From the NCBI GenBank assembly GCA_026545225.1, contig CM048852.1, forward strand, positions 14,964,146 through 15,028,145: 64,000 nt of DNA. The letters run 5' to 3'. The stretch is from Cornus controversa. Lineage: Eukaryota > Streptophyta > Magnoliopsida > Cornales > Cornaceae. The notes beneath the pieces were generated by a model. The model did not search any database, was not told the DNA's origin, and worked only from the letters and a program-made list of their open reading frames with translations. The position numbers and the translations under genes are program-made. Below are positions 1-8,976 of this stretch, piece by piece (position 1 is the stretch's first letter; each line of letters begins with the position of its first letter).

Positions 1-2
1 AC

Positions 3-352
3 TAGGCTCCAAGGTGGTTGTCTACTCTGATCATGCAGCATTGAGACACTTATTGGCGAAGAGAGAAACCAAACCACGTCTTATTCGATGAATTTTATTG
101 CTGCAAGAATTTGATTTGGAGATAAAAGACAAAAAGGGGACGGAGAATGTGGTTGCGGATCATTTATCTCGGATTGAGTTTGAGCCGGTGATCGATGAAT
201 TACCGATTCGAGACTCATTCCTGGATGAGCAATTGTTTGGAATTGATTTTATGAAAGTTAATGGCCAAAGGTTGAAGCATTGTGTGGAAGGATGTGTGCC
301 AAGAAGAGACGTAGAGTCCGTCGACTTGACGGATCCCGTCTATCCGACTTAA
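3..352 (+). pseudogene. Athila-type pol relic: RNase H joined to pol C-terminus
   Basis: This is the tail of a Ty3/gypsy (Athila lineage) polyprotein entering from the left edge. The frame shows the RNase H segment VVYSDHAALRHLLAKRE, then [20 protein letters not shown], both typical of the end of the gypsy RNase H domain. A TGA near 88-90 breaks the frame, probably in place of a Trp codon. About 30 residues after ADHLSR the sequence jumps to KVNGQRLKH, which in this lineage lies beyond integrase at the end of pol. The whole integrase (several hundred codons) is therefore missing, and the element cannot be autonomous. The frame ends at TAA 350-352. Family assignment is secure; the deletion is inferred from domain order. 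Confidence 0.85.
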
Positions 353-1240
353 TCCCTTCGGAGAGTCAATCGTCTCCTACGGACGTTAAATTGTAGGTTC
401 TGTATGTATTTCTATATTTTATTTCCTTTACTTTTCTTTAATTTTAATTTTTAGTTTTATTTTTCTTAAGTCTTTCTTCAATTCTAGTTGCGTTTTAATG
501 GTTTTTCTTTGAGTTTTTGATGTATAAGTTGCTTCCGGAGGATGCCAAGAGGTGTACCGAGTTATTTGGACTCAAGACGGGTGAAAAATAGTGCTCTCGG
601 TCGACCTTGGGTGATGGAGACTCAAAAATATCAAGTCTCGGTCGAACTTGGGCGATGGAGGGTCAAACAGGCCTTCAGGAGGGGGATCGATCGCCCCAGC
701 CAAGGGGGATCGATTGCCCCAATGTATTTTTTAAAGATCCCCACTAGCAAGTGGGCGATCGATCGCCCATCCTTGGGGGGATCGATCGCCCAAGGCATTT
801 TTTGGGCTGGCCGAGACCATCTTCTATATAAAGACTCCTTCTCCAATTCTAAAGCTACTCCATGCATCCTAAGCCTCTTTGAACTCCAATTCAAGTCCTA
901 CATCATCCGAAAAACTAATTTCTTCAATTAGTGAGTATTAAACAAGAATTCAACATTGATCATCATCAACTTCAACATCAAATTGGATCAAAAATTACTA
1001 GTTCTCAAAGGAAGCTCTCACTTTTTCAAGTTCAACATCAAAGTAAGTGAAGTTTTTCTTTGAAGAAATGGTTCAAATCTTTTTGAGGGCTTTCGAAGAC
1101 CAAGTTTGGGGGATCAATTTGGTGTATTTACTTGTTCGATTTGGGTGGAAAAATTGCCGAAAAGAGGAGGTTGAAGGGTACAAGTTAATTGTGCACGCCA
1201 AGTGTTCGATTTAATTCCTCAACCACACTTTTCTACTTCT
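353..1240 (+). other. Athila pol-ORF3 spacer with palindromes and TATA box
   Basis: This 0.9 kb region separates the pol relic from ORF3 of the plus-strand Athila element. It holds no convincing coding frame. Its features are two pairs of ATCGAT palindromes (686-790), a TATA-like box at 825-833, and splice-donor-like strings (GTGAGT near 931, GTAAGT near 1041) before the ORF3 start codon. Its layout would suit a separate leader for ORF3, but nothing here proves transcription. Confidence 0.55.
681..833 (+). promoter_or_regulatory. Paired ATCGAT palindromes and TATA box before ORF3
   Basis: ATCGAT cores start at 686, 709, 758 and 781, giving two pairs each spaced exactly 23 bp, with 49 bp between pairs. 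Each core sits in a larger near-palindrome such as GGGCGATCGATCGCCC (754-769). TATATAAAG follows at 825-833. This looks like a promoter for the downstream ORF3; that role is inferred from spacing only. Confidence 0.45.
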
Positions 1241-2464
1241 ATGGCACCCAAAAGAGCAAGTCACCAAGGTGCTTCAAGTTCACGTAATCCTCGCCGAGCG
1301 AGGCATGATCCGACCACAGGTTCTTCATGATCTCGCCGAGAAGGTGTTCAAGAGAGATGGCATCCAAGGGCGTTGAACTTTGAAATCACGTTTGACATAG
1401 CCGAACTATATGGTATTTTTCCCGAGACACGGTGGGGAATTTCCGACATCCGTCATCGTCGGTCGGCATCCATTTTTGTTCCACTCTCATCTACTATTTA
1501 CCCGAGGCTGGTCAAGGTATTTTATCAGAACTTAATACCAACACCTGATGAGCGAGATGTGCTTACTTCTTCCGTAGATGGAACAATAGTTCGGGTGGAC
1601 ATGTCATCCATTGCCATTGCCATGGATTGTCCTCATGAGTGCCCAGATGATTTATCTCATATCTATACTCCTCTACCCGACGAGTTATCGGTAGGCAATG
1701 TGGTTGCACGTTTGTGTGCCAACCAATTTTCTGGGCCGAAAAGGAATGCAGCTTCAAAGTCTTCAATGCCAAATCATTTATGGTTCCTTGACGCTGTTCT
1801 ACTCAAGAATGTATGTCCAATTCGACATAAAACCGAAAGACGTCAAGAGTTCCTCAGATCATTATATGCCATACATTTTGGGCATTGGCTGTCATTCCCA
1901 CAGATTGTCTGGGGCCAGATGGAGAAGTTCTACTCCAAGGTTGTAGCCAAAGCACCAGACAGTGCAAGTGACTGGGAGTTTCCATTCCCTACTGTTATTC
2001 ACCAGTTACTTGTGGCACAGGGGTATGCAGTCCATGAGGACGAGCTTGCCTTTCCACATGATCTTCATTATGGCACGCATGACTGGAACCTGAGTCGATC
2101 TCATATGCACCAGAGAGTCATAGCGGCGCCTGGTGAGGTATCTCGGTTGGCCCAGGGAGGAGAGCATATAGATATACCACCACCGGTGGAAGATCCAGAG
2201 GAGATGGAGGCTGAGGAAGAGGAGGTGCATGCACAGGCTGGTGGCCATGATTATCAATATTTGGAGGGGCAGATTGCTGGGTTGACAGCCCAGTTTGACA
2301 CCCTACAGATAGAGGTCTCCACACAGTTTGGTGCAATGAGAACAGAGATGGCGGATCACTTTCGTGACACTCACCAAGAGCAACTAGAGATGAGGAGGAT
2401 GATGCGTGCATTGATGCGTCAAGCAAACTTGGATCAAGATGCTCAGTCACCACCACATCCTTGA
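1241..2464 (+). pseudogene. Athila ORF3 (envelope-position protein), one nonsense codon
   Basis: This is the third reading frame of the plus-strand Athila element, between pol and the 3' polypurine tract, where plant errantivirus-like elements carry an envelope-like or unknown protein. The likely start is ATG 1241 (MAPKRASHQG). The frame runs 407 codons to TGA 2462-2464 and is interrupted once by TGA at 1328-1330; 363 or more codons after that are open. The conserved block (FDIAELYGIFPETRWG through QIVWGQMEKFYS) matches what I know as the putative plant transposon protein domain. The C-terminal third is acidic (EEMEAEEEEVHAQ) followed by a probable amphipathic or coiled-coil segment (QIAGLTAQFDTLQIEV). 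I see no signal peptide or clear membrane segment, so an envelope function is not supported. Confidence 0.7.
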
Positions 2465-4071
2465 CAGGAAGGTAACCATCTTTTGTATTTTATTTTATTT
2501 TTAGTTTTTATTTTTCTTTTTGTAGTTAGATTCTTATTATAAAAAATAAATAAAAAATGAAAAATGAAAAAAATATTTTTTTTTTAGGATTTTCCTCTTT
2601 CATATTTATTTTCACCCATACTATTTCACTTGATCTTTGGGGTATAGTGGTTCATTTTGACAGGTTTTGACATCCAAGTTTGGGGGTGTGCTTCATTGCC
2701 TTCTTGCTAGTGATGTACTCTATTTTCTTTCCACTAATCCATGATCATGGTAACATCGTTCTTACTCTTCTCTTTGCTTTGATTGATAGTACATTGAGGA
2801 TAATGTACAGTTTAAGTTTGGGGGTGAGGCGATGCCTATTTTTTGTACTTTAATGCAATATGGGGGGAAATTTGTGTGAAATTATGTTTGTATTAGGATT
2901 TTATTTTATTTTCTTTTTCTTAGTATGTTTATTTTATTTTATTTTATTTTTAGATAGAATGTTTTGACATTATTCAAAGGATTAATACCTTATGTAGGTG
3001 CATAACTTGCAAATTTTGAGTATGTTTTAATTTTTGGAAACTGTGGTTTAAATTAAGTGGTTTTGATCATGGTTTGCAATAACATGTTTTGAAGTGATTA
3101 ATTGTAGTTTCCTTACATGCACAGACACATTAGCATAGTCTTATGGGGTATAAACTTTGGTTTTGAGTTATTGAGTTACATATGCTTGATATTAATTAGT
3201 ATCTCTTGAGAATGAGTACCGATGATGTGTTTTACTTGACTTCAATGAAAAAGAAAAGAAAAAAGTGGTGATAAGCAAATCAATTTGATCCTTTTCATGA
3301 GTAACCGGGCCTCTATGCCTCAGGAAGCACGGAGTGTTCGCGTCAAAAGTGAAAGGGTGAGAAAAGATAAGCATTGGTTGTCTTGATTTGTAGCCTGACT
3401 GATTTGAGTAATTAGGTCTTCGGGGTATCTTAAAACCTAGTGCCCTAAAGCCATCTGGTTTGGGAGCCACTGACAGAAAGCTTGCTACATGGATCTTTCA
3501 GAAAGCTTAATAGATCAAAACATTGCACAATCAATGAAGCAATGAGAAAAAAAATTGAAAAAAAATAAAAAAGTCATGTATGCATGTTGGGAAGTATGAG
3601 TTCAATAAGGGGAGCTAGTGAGTTGAAAGGGTATGTGCCTTAATATATTCAGAGCTTGGTTATGATACATGAGATGACTGTTAGTTCACTTTACACGAGG
3701 AAGCTAGAGTTGATTATTTTGAGATATGTTGATGTGAAGTATGTGTGGGAACCATTGATTTGAATTATGGAATTTGAGAGTTGAAATTATTCTTGAATAC
3801 AAGTTTGTAACTATATATTGTAATCTTCTTCTTAAATTAATGTTGAAACAGAATTTTGAATGTTTGTGGGTAACATTTCTGGAAACCCTCACGAGACTAT
3901 ACTCGTCCACTAGGGGGAACCTAGGGGTTTAAAGGCTTGTTGCATATGCTAAATGCAATCGTTTCTCCTACGAAAGTGGAGTTGGTTAGTTTAGTTAGTG
4001 TTTAGTAGTTTTTTTTTGTTTTTTTTGTTTTAGTTTTCTTTTATTCTATTGCTAAGGGACTAGCAATATGT
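2465..4071 (+). other. Athila 3' non-coding region
   Basis: The 1.6 kb between ORF3 and the 3' LTR has no credible gene. It contains two extra polypurine-tract-like strings, AAGTTTGGGGGTG near 2673 and AGTTTGGGGGTGAGG near 2814, besides the one used at 4072. Short frames on either strand have no recognisable domain. Confidence 0.6.
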
Positions 4072-4084
4072 AAGTTTGGGGGTG
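4072..4084 (+). promoter_or_regulatory. Polypurine tract of plus-strand Athila element
   Basis: The string AAGTTTGGGGGTG lies immediately before the LTR start TGATCGGCG. This is the expected position of the plus-strand primer of reverse transcription, and it fixes the orientation of this element and the left edge of its 3' LTR. Confidence 0.75.
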
Positions 4085-5053
4085 TGATCGGCGTTGAATA
4101 TTACGCATTCTATCCTCTTAACTTATGTATTTTATTCTCTTAGTGATAGATTATTTTGTTATTTTACTTTGTTTTAGTGTTTTCTGTATTTTCGGGGCCT
4201 TAATGATTATTTCAGTTAATACCGTGATTTTGGGCTTTTAAAGAAGACATCCAAGATGGTGAGATGAAGCCTACATCAAGGAGATTCACTCAACCACTTA
4301 TTTTAACTCAAATCAGCCCAAGGAAGAGGTTCAAAGAGAATTACAACTGCTTAAGAAGGTTTCGGGCCTGAAGCCCAAATCTGCGCATAATACAGTCTTA
4401 ATCCCATTTTAGAAAACGGACCAGAAGTCTTATTTTCGAGCCTCAAATCGACATAATTCTCGCGTAAGGTTTAGCGAAATTTGATTCTGCACACTTTTGT
4501 ATTTCAGAAAAATTCCATAAATCGGACTTCTAGTGGGTCAAAAGTTGGGCCGAAGTCAGCAGGAAAAACCCACCTGATTAGTGCTGCGGGAAACCCTAAT
4601 TTATTCCTAATTGGATTAGGACTTTGGTGCTTATTGAAGATGGATTATGATAGGTGGACAAACACATTGATCTTTTGATATGTCATTGAGGTCACAAGCC
4701 TAATGACATTGTTAGGCATTTAATTTATGAATCCCATGCTTGCTACAATTATGAACATGTGAATGGCTAGTGGTGGAAACTAACCCTAGTCCTCTCTCCC
4801 AACTTTAAACTCTTTACTTTTATTGTTTTGACATTCATGCAATAGTTTTATAAACAAAAATTCAAAAACCTGTTTTTAGGATTAAAGTGGAAGTAATCTT
4901 TCTTTAAGACAATTGCGACTAGTCCTCGTGGGATCGATACCCTCTATATAGAACCGTATCTACAAAGATTCGTGCTCTTGCGAGTGGTTAAATTATATTT
5001 TGATAAAAAGGGCAAAACTAAGCTTACAATATAATTCGAGTTTAGCCACATCA
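4085..5053 (+). repeat. Chimeric 3' LTR: family A 5' part, family B 3' part
   Basis: The LTR starts TGATCGGCG after the polypurine tract and ends GCCACATCA. Positions 4085-4629 match the start of the solo LTR at 6150 (family A). From 4628 it switches to the 3' part of the LTRs at 22026-23437 (minus) and 24344-25766 (plus) (family B), beginning TGCTTATTGAAGATGG. The switch point shares only the bases TG. At 969 bp it is shorter than either parent (1514 bp and about 1.4 kb). No primer site follows 5053, so it is a 3' or solo LTR. The start of the following flank is GAAGC; its partner would lie left of the window. Confidence 0.8.
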
Positions 5054-5108
5054 GAAGCCCAACGATTTAAATAATAATTCGGCTCACGTGTAGGCATCGC
5101 GTGTATCT

Positions 5109-5485
5109 CGATTGATCGAGATGTGCATCTCGATCAATCGAGATTTCGATTGATCGAAATCCCACTTCGATCAATCGAGATCAGCTTCGCTCAATCGAGA
5201 TCTGCTTCGATGAATCGAGATTTTTCCTTCGATCAATCGAGATTTCTTTAATAAATCGAGATTTTATTTCGATCGATCAAGACTTTACTTCGATTAATCA
5301 AGATTTTACTTCGATCAATCGAAATCCCATTTCGATCGATCGAGGACCTATCGAAGTGCTATCGAAGAATACTACCTCTCGGGACTTTGGATTTGGCAAA
5401 CTCTCTGTAATATTTCGATCAATCGAGACTGAAATCTCGATCAATCGAAATCTCGATTGATCGAAATTTCAGCTTCGATCAATCG
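5109..5485. repeat. Phased CGATCAATCG box array
   Basis: At least twelve copies of a 10 bp box, CGATCAATCG or its complement with small variants, start at 5109, 5131, 5147, 5168, 5188, 5208, 5230, 5249, 5270, 5291, 5312 and 5333. Four more start at 5416, 5438, 5454 and 5476. Steps are almost all 19-22 bp, with a 16 bp step at some orientation flips. The same box occurs in the family B LTRs. It lies in the 3' non-coding region of the minus-strand Athila element. Confidence 0.8.
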
Positions 5486-5661
5486 AGATGCTCAAAAACA
5501 GTCAGCTTGAGTTCTGCTTTCATGGACTTGGATTTTTGGGACTTAGATACAAAATTGCTAAGATACAAAACCTACTTTGGATTAAAAGGGACATCATGGA
5601 AGCATGATAGCTACCATGGCTTCGCCACCTTACACGTTTATGGCATGGCGTCCGAATCGGC
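5486..5661 (-). other. 3' non-coding region of minus-strand Athila
   Basis: This stretch lies downstream of the pol C-terminal relic on the minus strand and has no recognisable gene. An open frame on the plus strand across 5507-5953 is antisense to Athila pol and is taken as a shadow. Confidence 0.5.
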
Positions 5662-6149
5662 TCACGAGTCAAAATATATGGGATCCGTCAAAGTGACGAC
5701 ATCCACGTATTCGATGGTAACTTGGTCATCCACGCACACTTTTAAGCGCTGCCCATTTACTTTGAACAACGAGCCGTCTTTCAAGTCCTTCAATTCCACC
5801 GCTCTGTGGGGAGCGACGGAATTAACCAAAAATGGAGGAAAGGGTTCTCTAGGAACTCTCCAATTAGGCACATTCATGATAGTAGTGACATCGAACATTC
5901 AGTTGATTTCACAAATGGATTGCTCAATGTCAAAATCGTCACAGTTGAAGTGATTTAGGCATGCTTCTAAAGGATCCTTAGAAAGAATAGAAGGAAGTGC
6001 TTCTTGAACAAGGTCTTCCACTACATCGACACAAAAGCACTCACTTTCGTCTTCGGATGTGTGGTGGGAAGCATTGAAGATGTTCAAGTGGACTTTCATA
6101 TTCCCGAAAGAGATGTCCATCACTCCGGTACGGCAATTAACGCAAGCGT
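5662..6149 (-). pseudogene. Athila protease-RT linker fused to pol C-terminus
   Basis: The minus strand reads the linker after the protease (VMDISFGNMKVHLNIFNASH, then an acidic stretch with ESECFCVDVVEDLVQEALP). A TGA near 5898-5900 follows, then VPNWRVPREPF, and the frame passes directly into NSVAPHRAVELKDLKDG and FKVNGQRLK, the pol C-terminus. RT, RNase H and integrase, about 1000 codons in intact relatives, are missing, so an internal deletion is inferred at or just after PREPFPP. The right end, at 6145-6149, is the target duplication of the solo LTR. Family is certain; the exact deletion point is approximate. Confidence 0.8.
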
Positions 6150-7663
6150 TGATCGGCGTTGAATGTTACGCATTCTAGCCTCTTAACTTATGTATTATAT
6201 TCTCTTAGTAATAGATTATGTTGTTATTTTACTTTGTTTTAGTGTTTTCTGTATTTTCAGGGCCTTAATGATTATTTCAGTTAATACCGTGATTTTGGGC
6301 TTTTAAAGAAGACATCCAAGATGGTGAGATGAAACCTACATCAAGGAGATTCACTCAACCACTTATTTTAACTCAAATCAGCCCAAGGAAGAGGTTCAAA
6401 GAGAATTACAACTGCTTAAGAAGGTTTCGGGCCTGAAGCCCAAATCTGCACATAATGCAGTCTTAATCCCGTTTTAGAAAACAGACCAGAAGTCTTATTT
6501 CCGAGCCTCAAATCGACATAATTCTCGCGAGAGGTTGAACGAAATTTGATTCTGCACATTTTTGTATTTCACGAAAATTCCGTAACTCGGACTTCTAGTG
6601 GGTCAAAAGTTGGGCCGAAGCCAGCAGGAAAAACCCACCTGATTAGTGCTGCGGGACTAATTTATTCCTAATTGGATTAGGACTTTGGTGTATTCTCTTG
6701 GGGAATAAAGTGAAGACTTGGAGGCTGAATTGAGGAGAGATTAGACAGAGAGAGAACAGAGCTTGGAGAGTCTGAGAGGGCTGAGAAGAGAACAGAAACA
6801 TATTGCAGAGCCATTGGAGAACGAAGTCATACGCGTAATTCAGAAAGATGATGTCTTCTTCCTCAACAGTTGAAGCTTCTTCTTCTACCATGAGCGGCTA
6901 GTTCATCCACTAGAGTTTTGATGTAGCCCTAACAAAGCATCAATGGTTTGATTGTTTTAATTATTGGGGACCTTTATATACATGCATAGATTGTGTAATT
7001 CAGAGGATTCTTATTATAGAATTGAGTAATAAAAGTCTTGTAAATTCAGTTTCAATGATTTCTTATCTTGTCTTAGATATTTAGTTGTTGTTATTGAACT
7101 CAATCTCTTTTGTTTTCTGTGATTATGAGAGAGATTATTACACAATGGTAATCACTGAATATATTGTTATGAGCTTTGATGGATTATGCCTAGAGAAGAT
7201 GAACCAAACTCAACCCTAGATTAGAGTAGTTAGGCAGATGGCCCATGCCAATCGAAGATAGTCCATGGCTTAGCCTTAATCATATGTTATCTTCTTGACG
7301 GATGAAGGTGAGCTTGTAGCCACCGACACCACTTATGCATGATGTAATTCCCCTATAATTGATTCAATTGACCATTGATTGTGGAGTTAGTGGTGAAGTC
7401 AAACACCCTAGATTTCTCTCCTATTATCTTCACTATCTTATTTACTTTGATTTATTTTATTTTATCTTTTTAATTAGTTTAAAAATCAGAATTCTTTTCT
7501 TCTAAATTTAATTAGAATTAATTCCGTATTCCAACTCATCAGACCATAATCCCTGAGGTACGATACCCCTTTCGATAGCCCTATTCTGCAAGGAATTCGT
7601 TCTATTGCGAAGTGTGGAAATTTTTAATTGATATATTTTTGAGTCACACTCACACACGAATCA
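6150..7663 (+). mobile_element. Solo LTR, family A, target duplication AGCGT
   Basis: The 1514 bp sequence starts TGATCGGCG and ends CACACGAATCA. It is flanked by AGCGT at 6145-6149 and 7664-7668, the 5 bp duplication expected of an LTR element. No primer site, coding region or second LTR is present, so this is a solo LTR left by LTR-LTR recombination. Its first 541 bp match 4085-4629. It sits inside the minus-strand Athila protease-linker coding sequence, which reads on after the LTR and one target copy are removed. A TATA-like TTTATATACAT occurs near 6973. Confidence 0.9.
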
Positions 7664-7689
7664 AGCGTTTGCCGTGGCCAAGAATGGAC
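7664..7689 (-). pseudogene. 26 bp remnant of Athila protease between two insertions
   Basis: This tiny island comprises the right AGCGT copy of the solo LTR, Athila coding sequence, and the left TGGAC copy (7685-7689) of the Copia array. On the minus strand it encodes the FLATA-type residues that normally follow the ILGRP block of the Athila protease region; ILGRP itself lies at about 19400-19420, beyond the array. Confidence 0.8.
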
Positions 7690-7941
7690 TGTGACATATA
7701 AATTTGTAATTGGCATATTTCGGTGATCAAAACCTGAATGATCGAGTTGTAAGTTTCATGATATTTTATGTAACCGATCATCGACATCTTCGAGCTGACA
7801 CTCAAGTGCATAGAAGCCGACAAATCAGTTAGAACACCATATAGTACAGGTAAGTATGGTGAGGACACTCTGCACTTTTTAGTTCCGAGCCTATTTTGAA
7901 AAACCAGGGGTTAAATGAAAAGTTTAGGGTTTTTCAAAGTA

Positions 7942-8044
7942 GGACCGGTCCCCAATATTTAGGACCGGTCCAACTTTTCTCGGTAAGATGGGTTCTGCAG
8001 GTTTTCAAAAAGTCCCACCGGTCCTATTTATTTGGCACCGGTCC
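7942..8044 (+). promoter_or_regulatory. Two 20-bp-spaced ACCGGT box pairs in U3
   Basis: GGACCGGTCC occurs at 7942 and 7962, and CACCGGTCC at 8016 and 8036. The ACCGGT cores start at 7944/7964 and 8017/8037, exactly 20 bp apart in both pairs. They lie 130-230 bp before the TATA box and recur in LTR2 and LTR3. A binding site for a dimeric factor is a reasonable guess; no factor can be named. Confidence 0.5.
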
Positions 8045-8171
8045 AACTTAGCCTATTCCAAATAGGAAATAAATTTTGACGAAAATTCTGATTCCTATTG
8101 GGTTTGAAACTTCTAGGAAAGTTCTATTTTGGTATTTAACTTCTTTTCCAAGTAGAATTAGGACTTCCTTG

Positions 8172-8184
8172 CCTATATATATGT
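8172..8184 (+). promoter_or_regulatory. TATA box of gag-only Copia LTR
   Basis: CTATATATATGTA follows the box pairs and precedes the presumed transcribed part of the LTR. The same sequence recurs in the other two LTRs. The transcription start is not visible. Confidence 0.5.
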
Positions 8185-8887
8185 ATCCATATTTTCTCTA
8201 CAAGTGTGAAAAAAAGAAGCCCTGAAATATTAGTTTTAAAGAGAGAAAGTATATACATAATAATTAGGGTTTATATATTTTTAAGAACACACATCCATAC
8301 TACACGAGTGATTTTTAGGATGGTGTTCTACTTCTGATTAGCTGCTCAGAGACTGCATCAAATCTATTTGCTGATCAGAACATTGGATTGAAGGTTCTTC
8401 GCTTGCTTGCTTGCTGAGGAAGAAAGGTGACCAGATTGCACTACGAAGGGAACAAAATACTTGCTGAGTATTTTGGTTCTTCCAGCAACCTTTCTGTAAG
8501 GGTGGTGACGTTAGCCGGAAGTCTGCAGCAGTTGGACGTGTTGTCGCAATCATAAGCCTGAGGTGTTCCGCATCAGATCCTTGACAGAGTGAAGAGGGGT
8601 GTGAGACTGAGACAGAGTCTGTTGTACTTTGCTTCATCATAGTGAATTGGTTCCCTGAGGCGTGCCGCCTCCCTCCGTGGTTTTTCCCGCCTTGGGTTTC
8701 CACGTATATCTGGTGCATTCTTTTCTTTACTTGCACTTTACTTATTTGCTTGCTTTAATTGTTTAATTAATTGGACTTAAAATTGAATTAATTAAAAATT
8801 AAGCAAACGAGCAAGTGATCCTATTCACCCCCCCTCTAGGTTCTAAAATACTTTTCGCAACCGCTTCCGCACCGCGCAACTCACAAT

Positions 8888-8899
8888 TGGTATCAGAGC
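8888..8899 (+). promoter_or_regulatory. Primer binding site, initiator tRNA-Met type, copy 1
   Basis: TGGTATCAGAGC, two bases after the LTR end, is the standard plant Copia primer site complementary to the 3' end of initiator methionine tRNA. The second copy is at 14145-14156. LTR3 lacks one because it ends at the target duplication. Confidence 0.95.
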
Positions 8900-8976
8900 A
8901 GTGTTCTCTAATTTGTGAGTAGTTCCTTGCGAAGTATTTTTAAAATCAAAATTTATTTTTGTTTTCAAAAATTATC

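Larger units (their letters stand above)
7690..8885 (+). repeat. LTR 1 of the gag-only Copia array
   Basis: Starts TGTGACATATAAATTTG and ends CGCAACTCACA. Four ACCGGT boxes start at 7944, 7964, 8017 and 8037, and a TATA box lies near 8172. The AT-rich stretch after 8750 and the C-rich string near 8828-8834 are typical of the U5 end in SIRE/Maximus LTRs. The long minus-strand frame inside it (8338-8736) is antisense LTR sequence, not a gene. Confidence 0.9.

Noticed and set aside
542..931. 129-codon plus-strand frame in the Athila spacer
   Set aside because: It spans the palindromic boxes and TATA box and has no family features. Openness is explained by low stop density in this GC-richer patch.
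2006..2456. Minus-strand frames of 83 and 112 codons within ORF3
   Set aside because: Shadows of the better-supported plus-strand ORF3 with its conserved plant transposon-protein block.
1373..2464. ORF3 as a functional viral envelope protein
   Set aside because: No signal peptide, clear membrane anchor or fusion-peptide-like segment is visible; only its position is envelope-like.
5109..5485. Regular short repeats resembling a CRISPR array
   Set aside because: Boxes are about 10 bp at 16-22 bp steps with both orientations and related spacers, inside a plant retroelement. No cas genes and no prokaryotic context.
5507..5953. 148-codon plus-strand frame
   Set aside because: It is antisense to recognisable Athila pol C-terminal sequence on the minus strand.
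8338..8736. 132-codon minus-strand frame present three times (also 13595-13993 and 18852-19250)
   Set aside because: It lies entirely inside the Copia LTR and is antisense to it. Its triplication is due to the three LTRs; no protein family features.
8888..8899. TGGTATCAGAGC as part of a tRNA gene
   Set aside because: No tRNA cloverleaf around it. It is the Copia primer site next to the LTR end.
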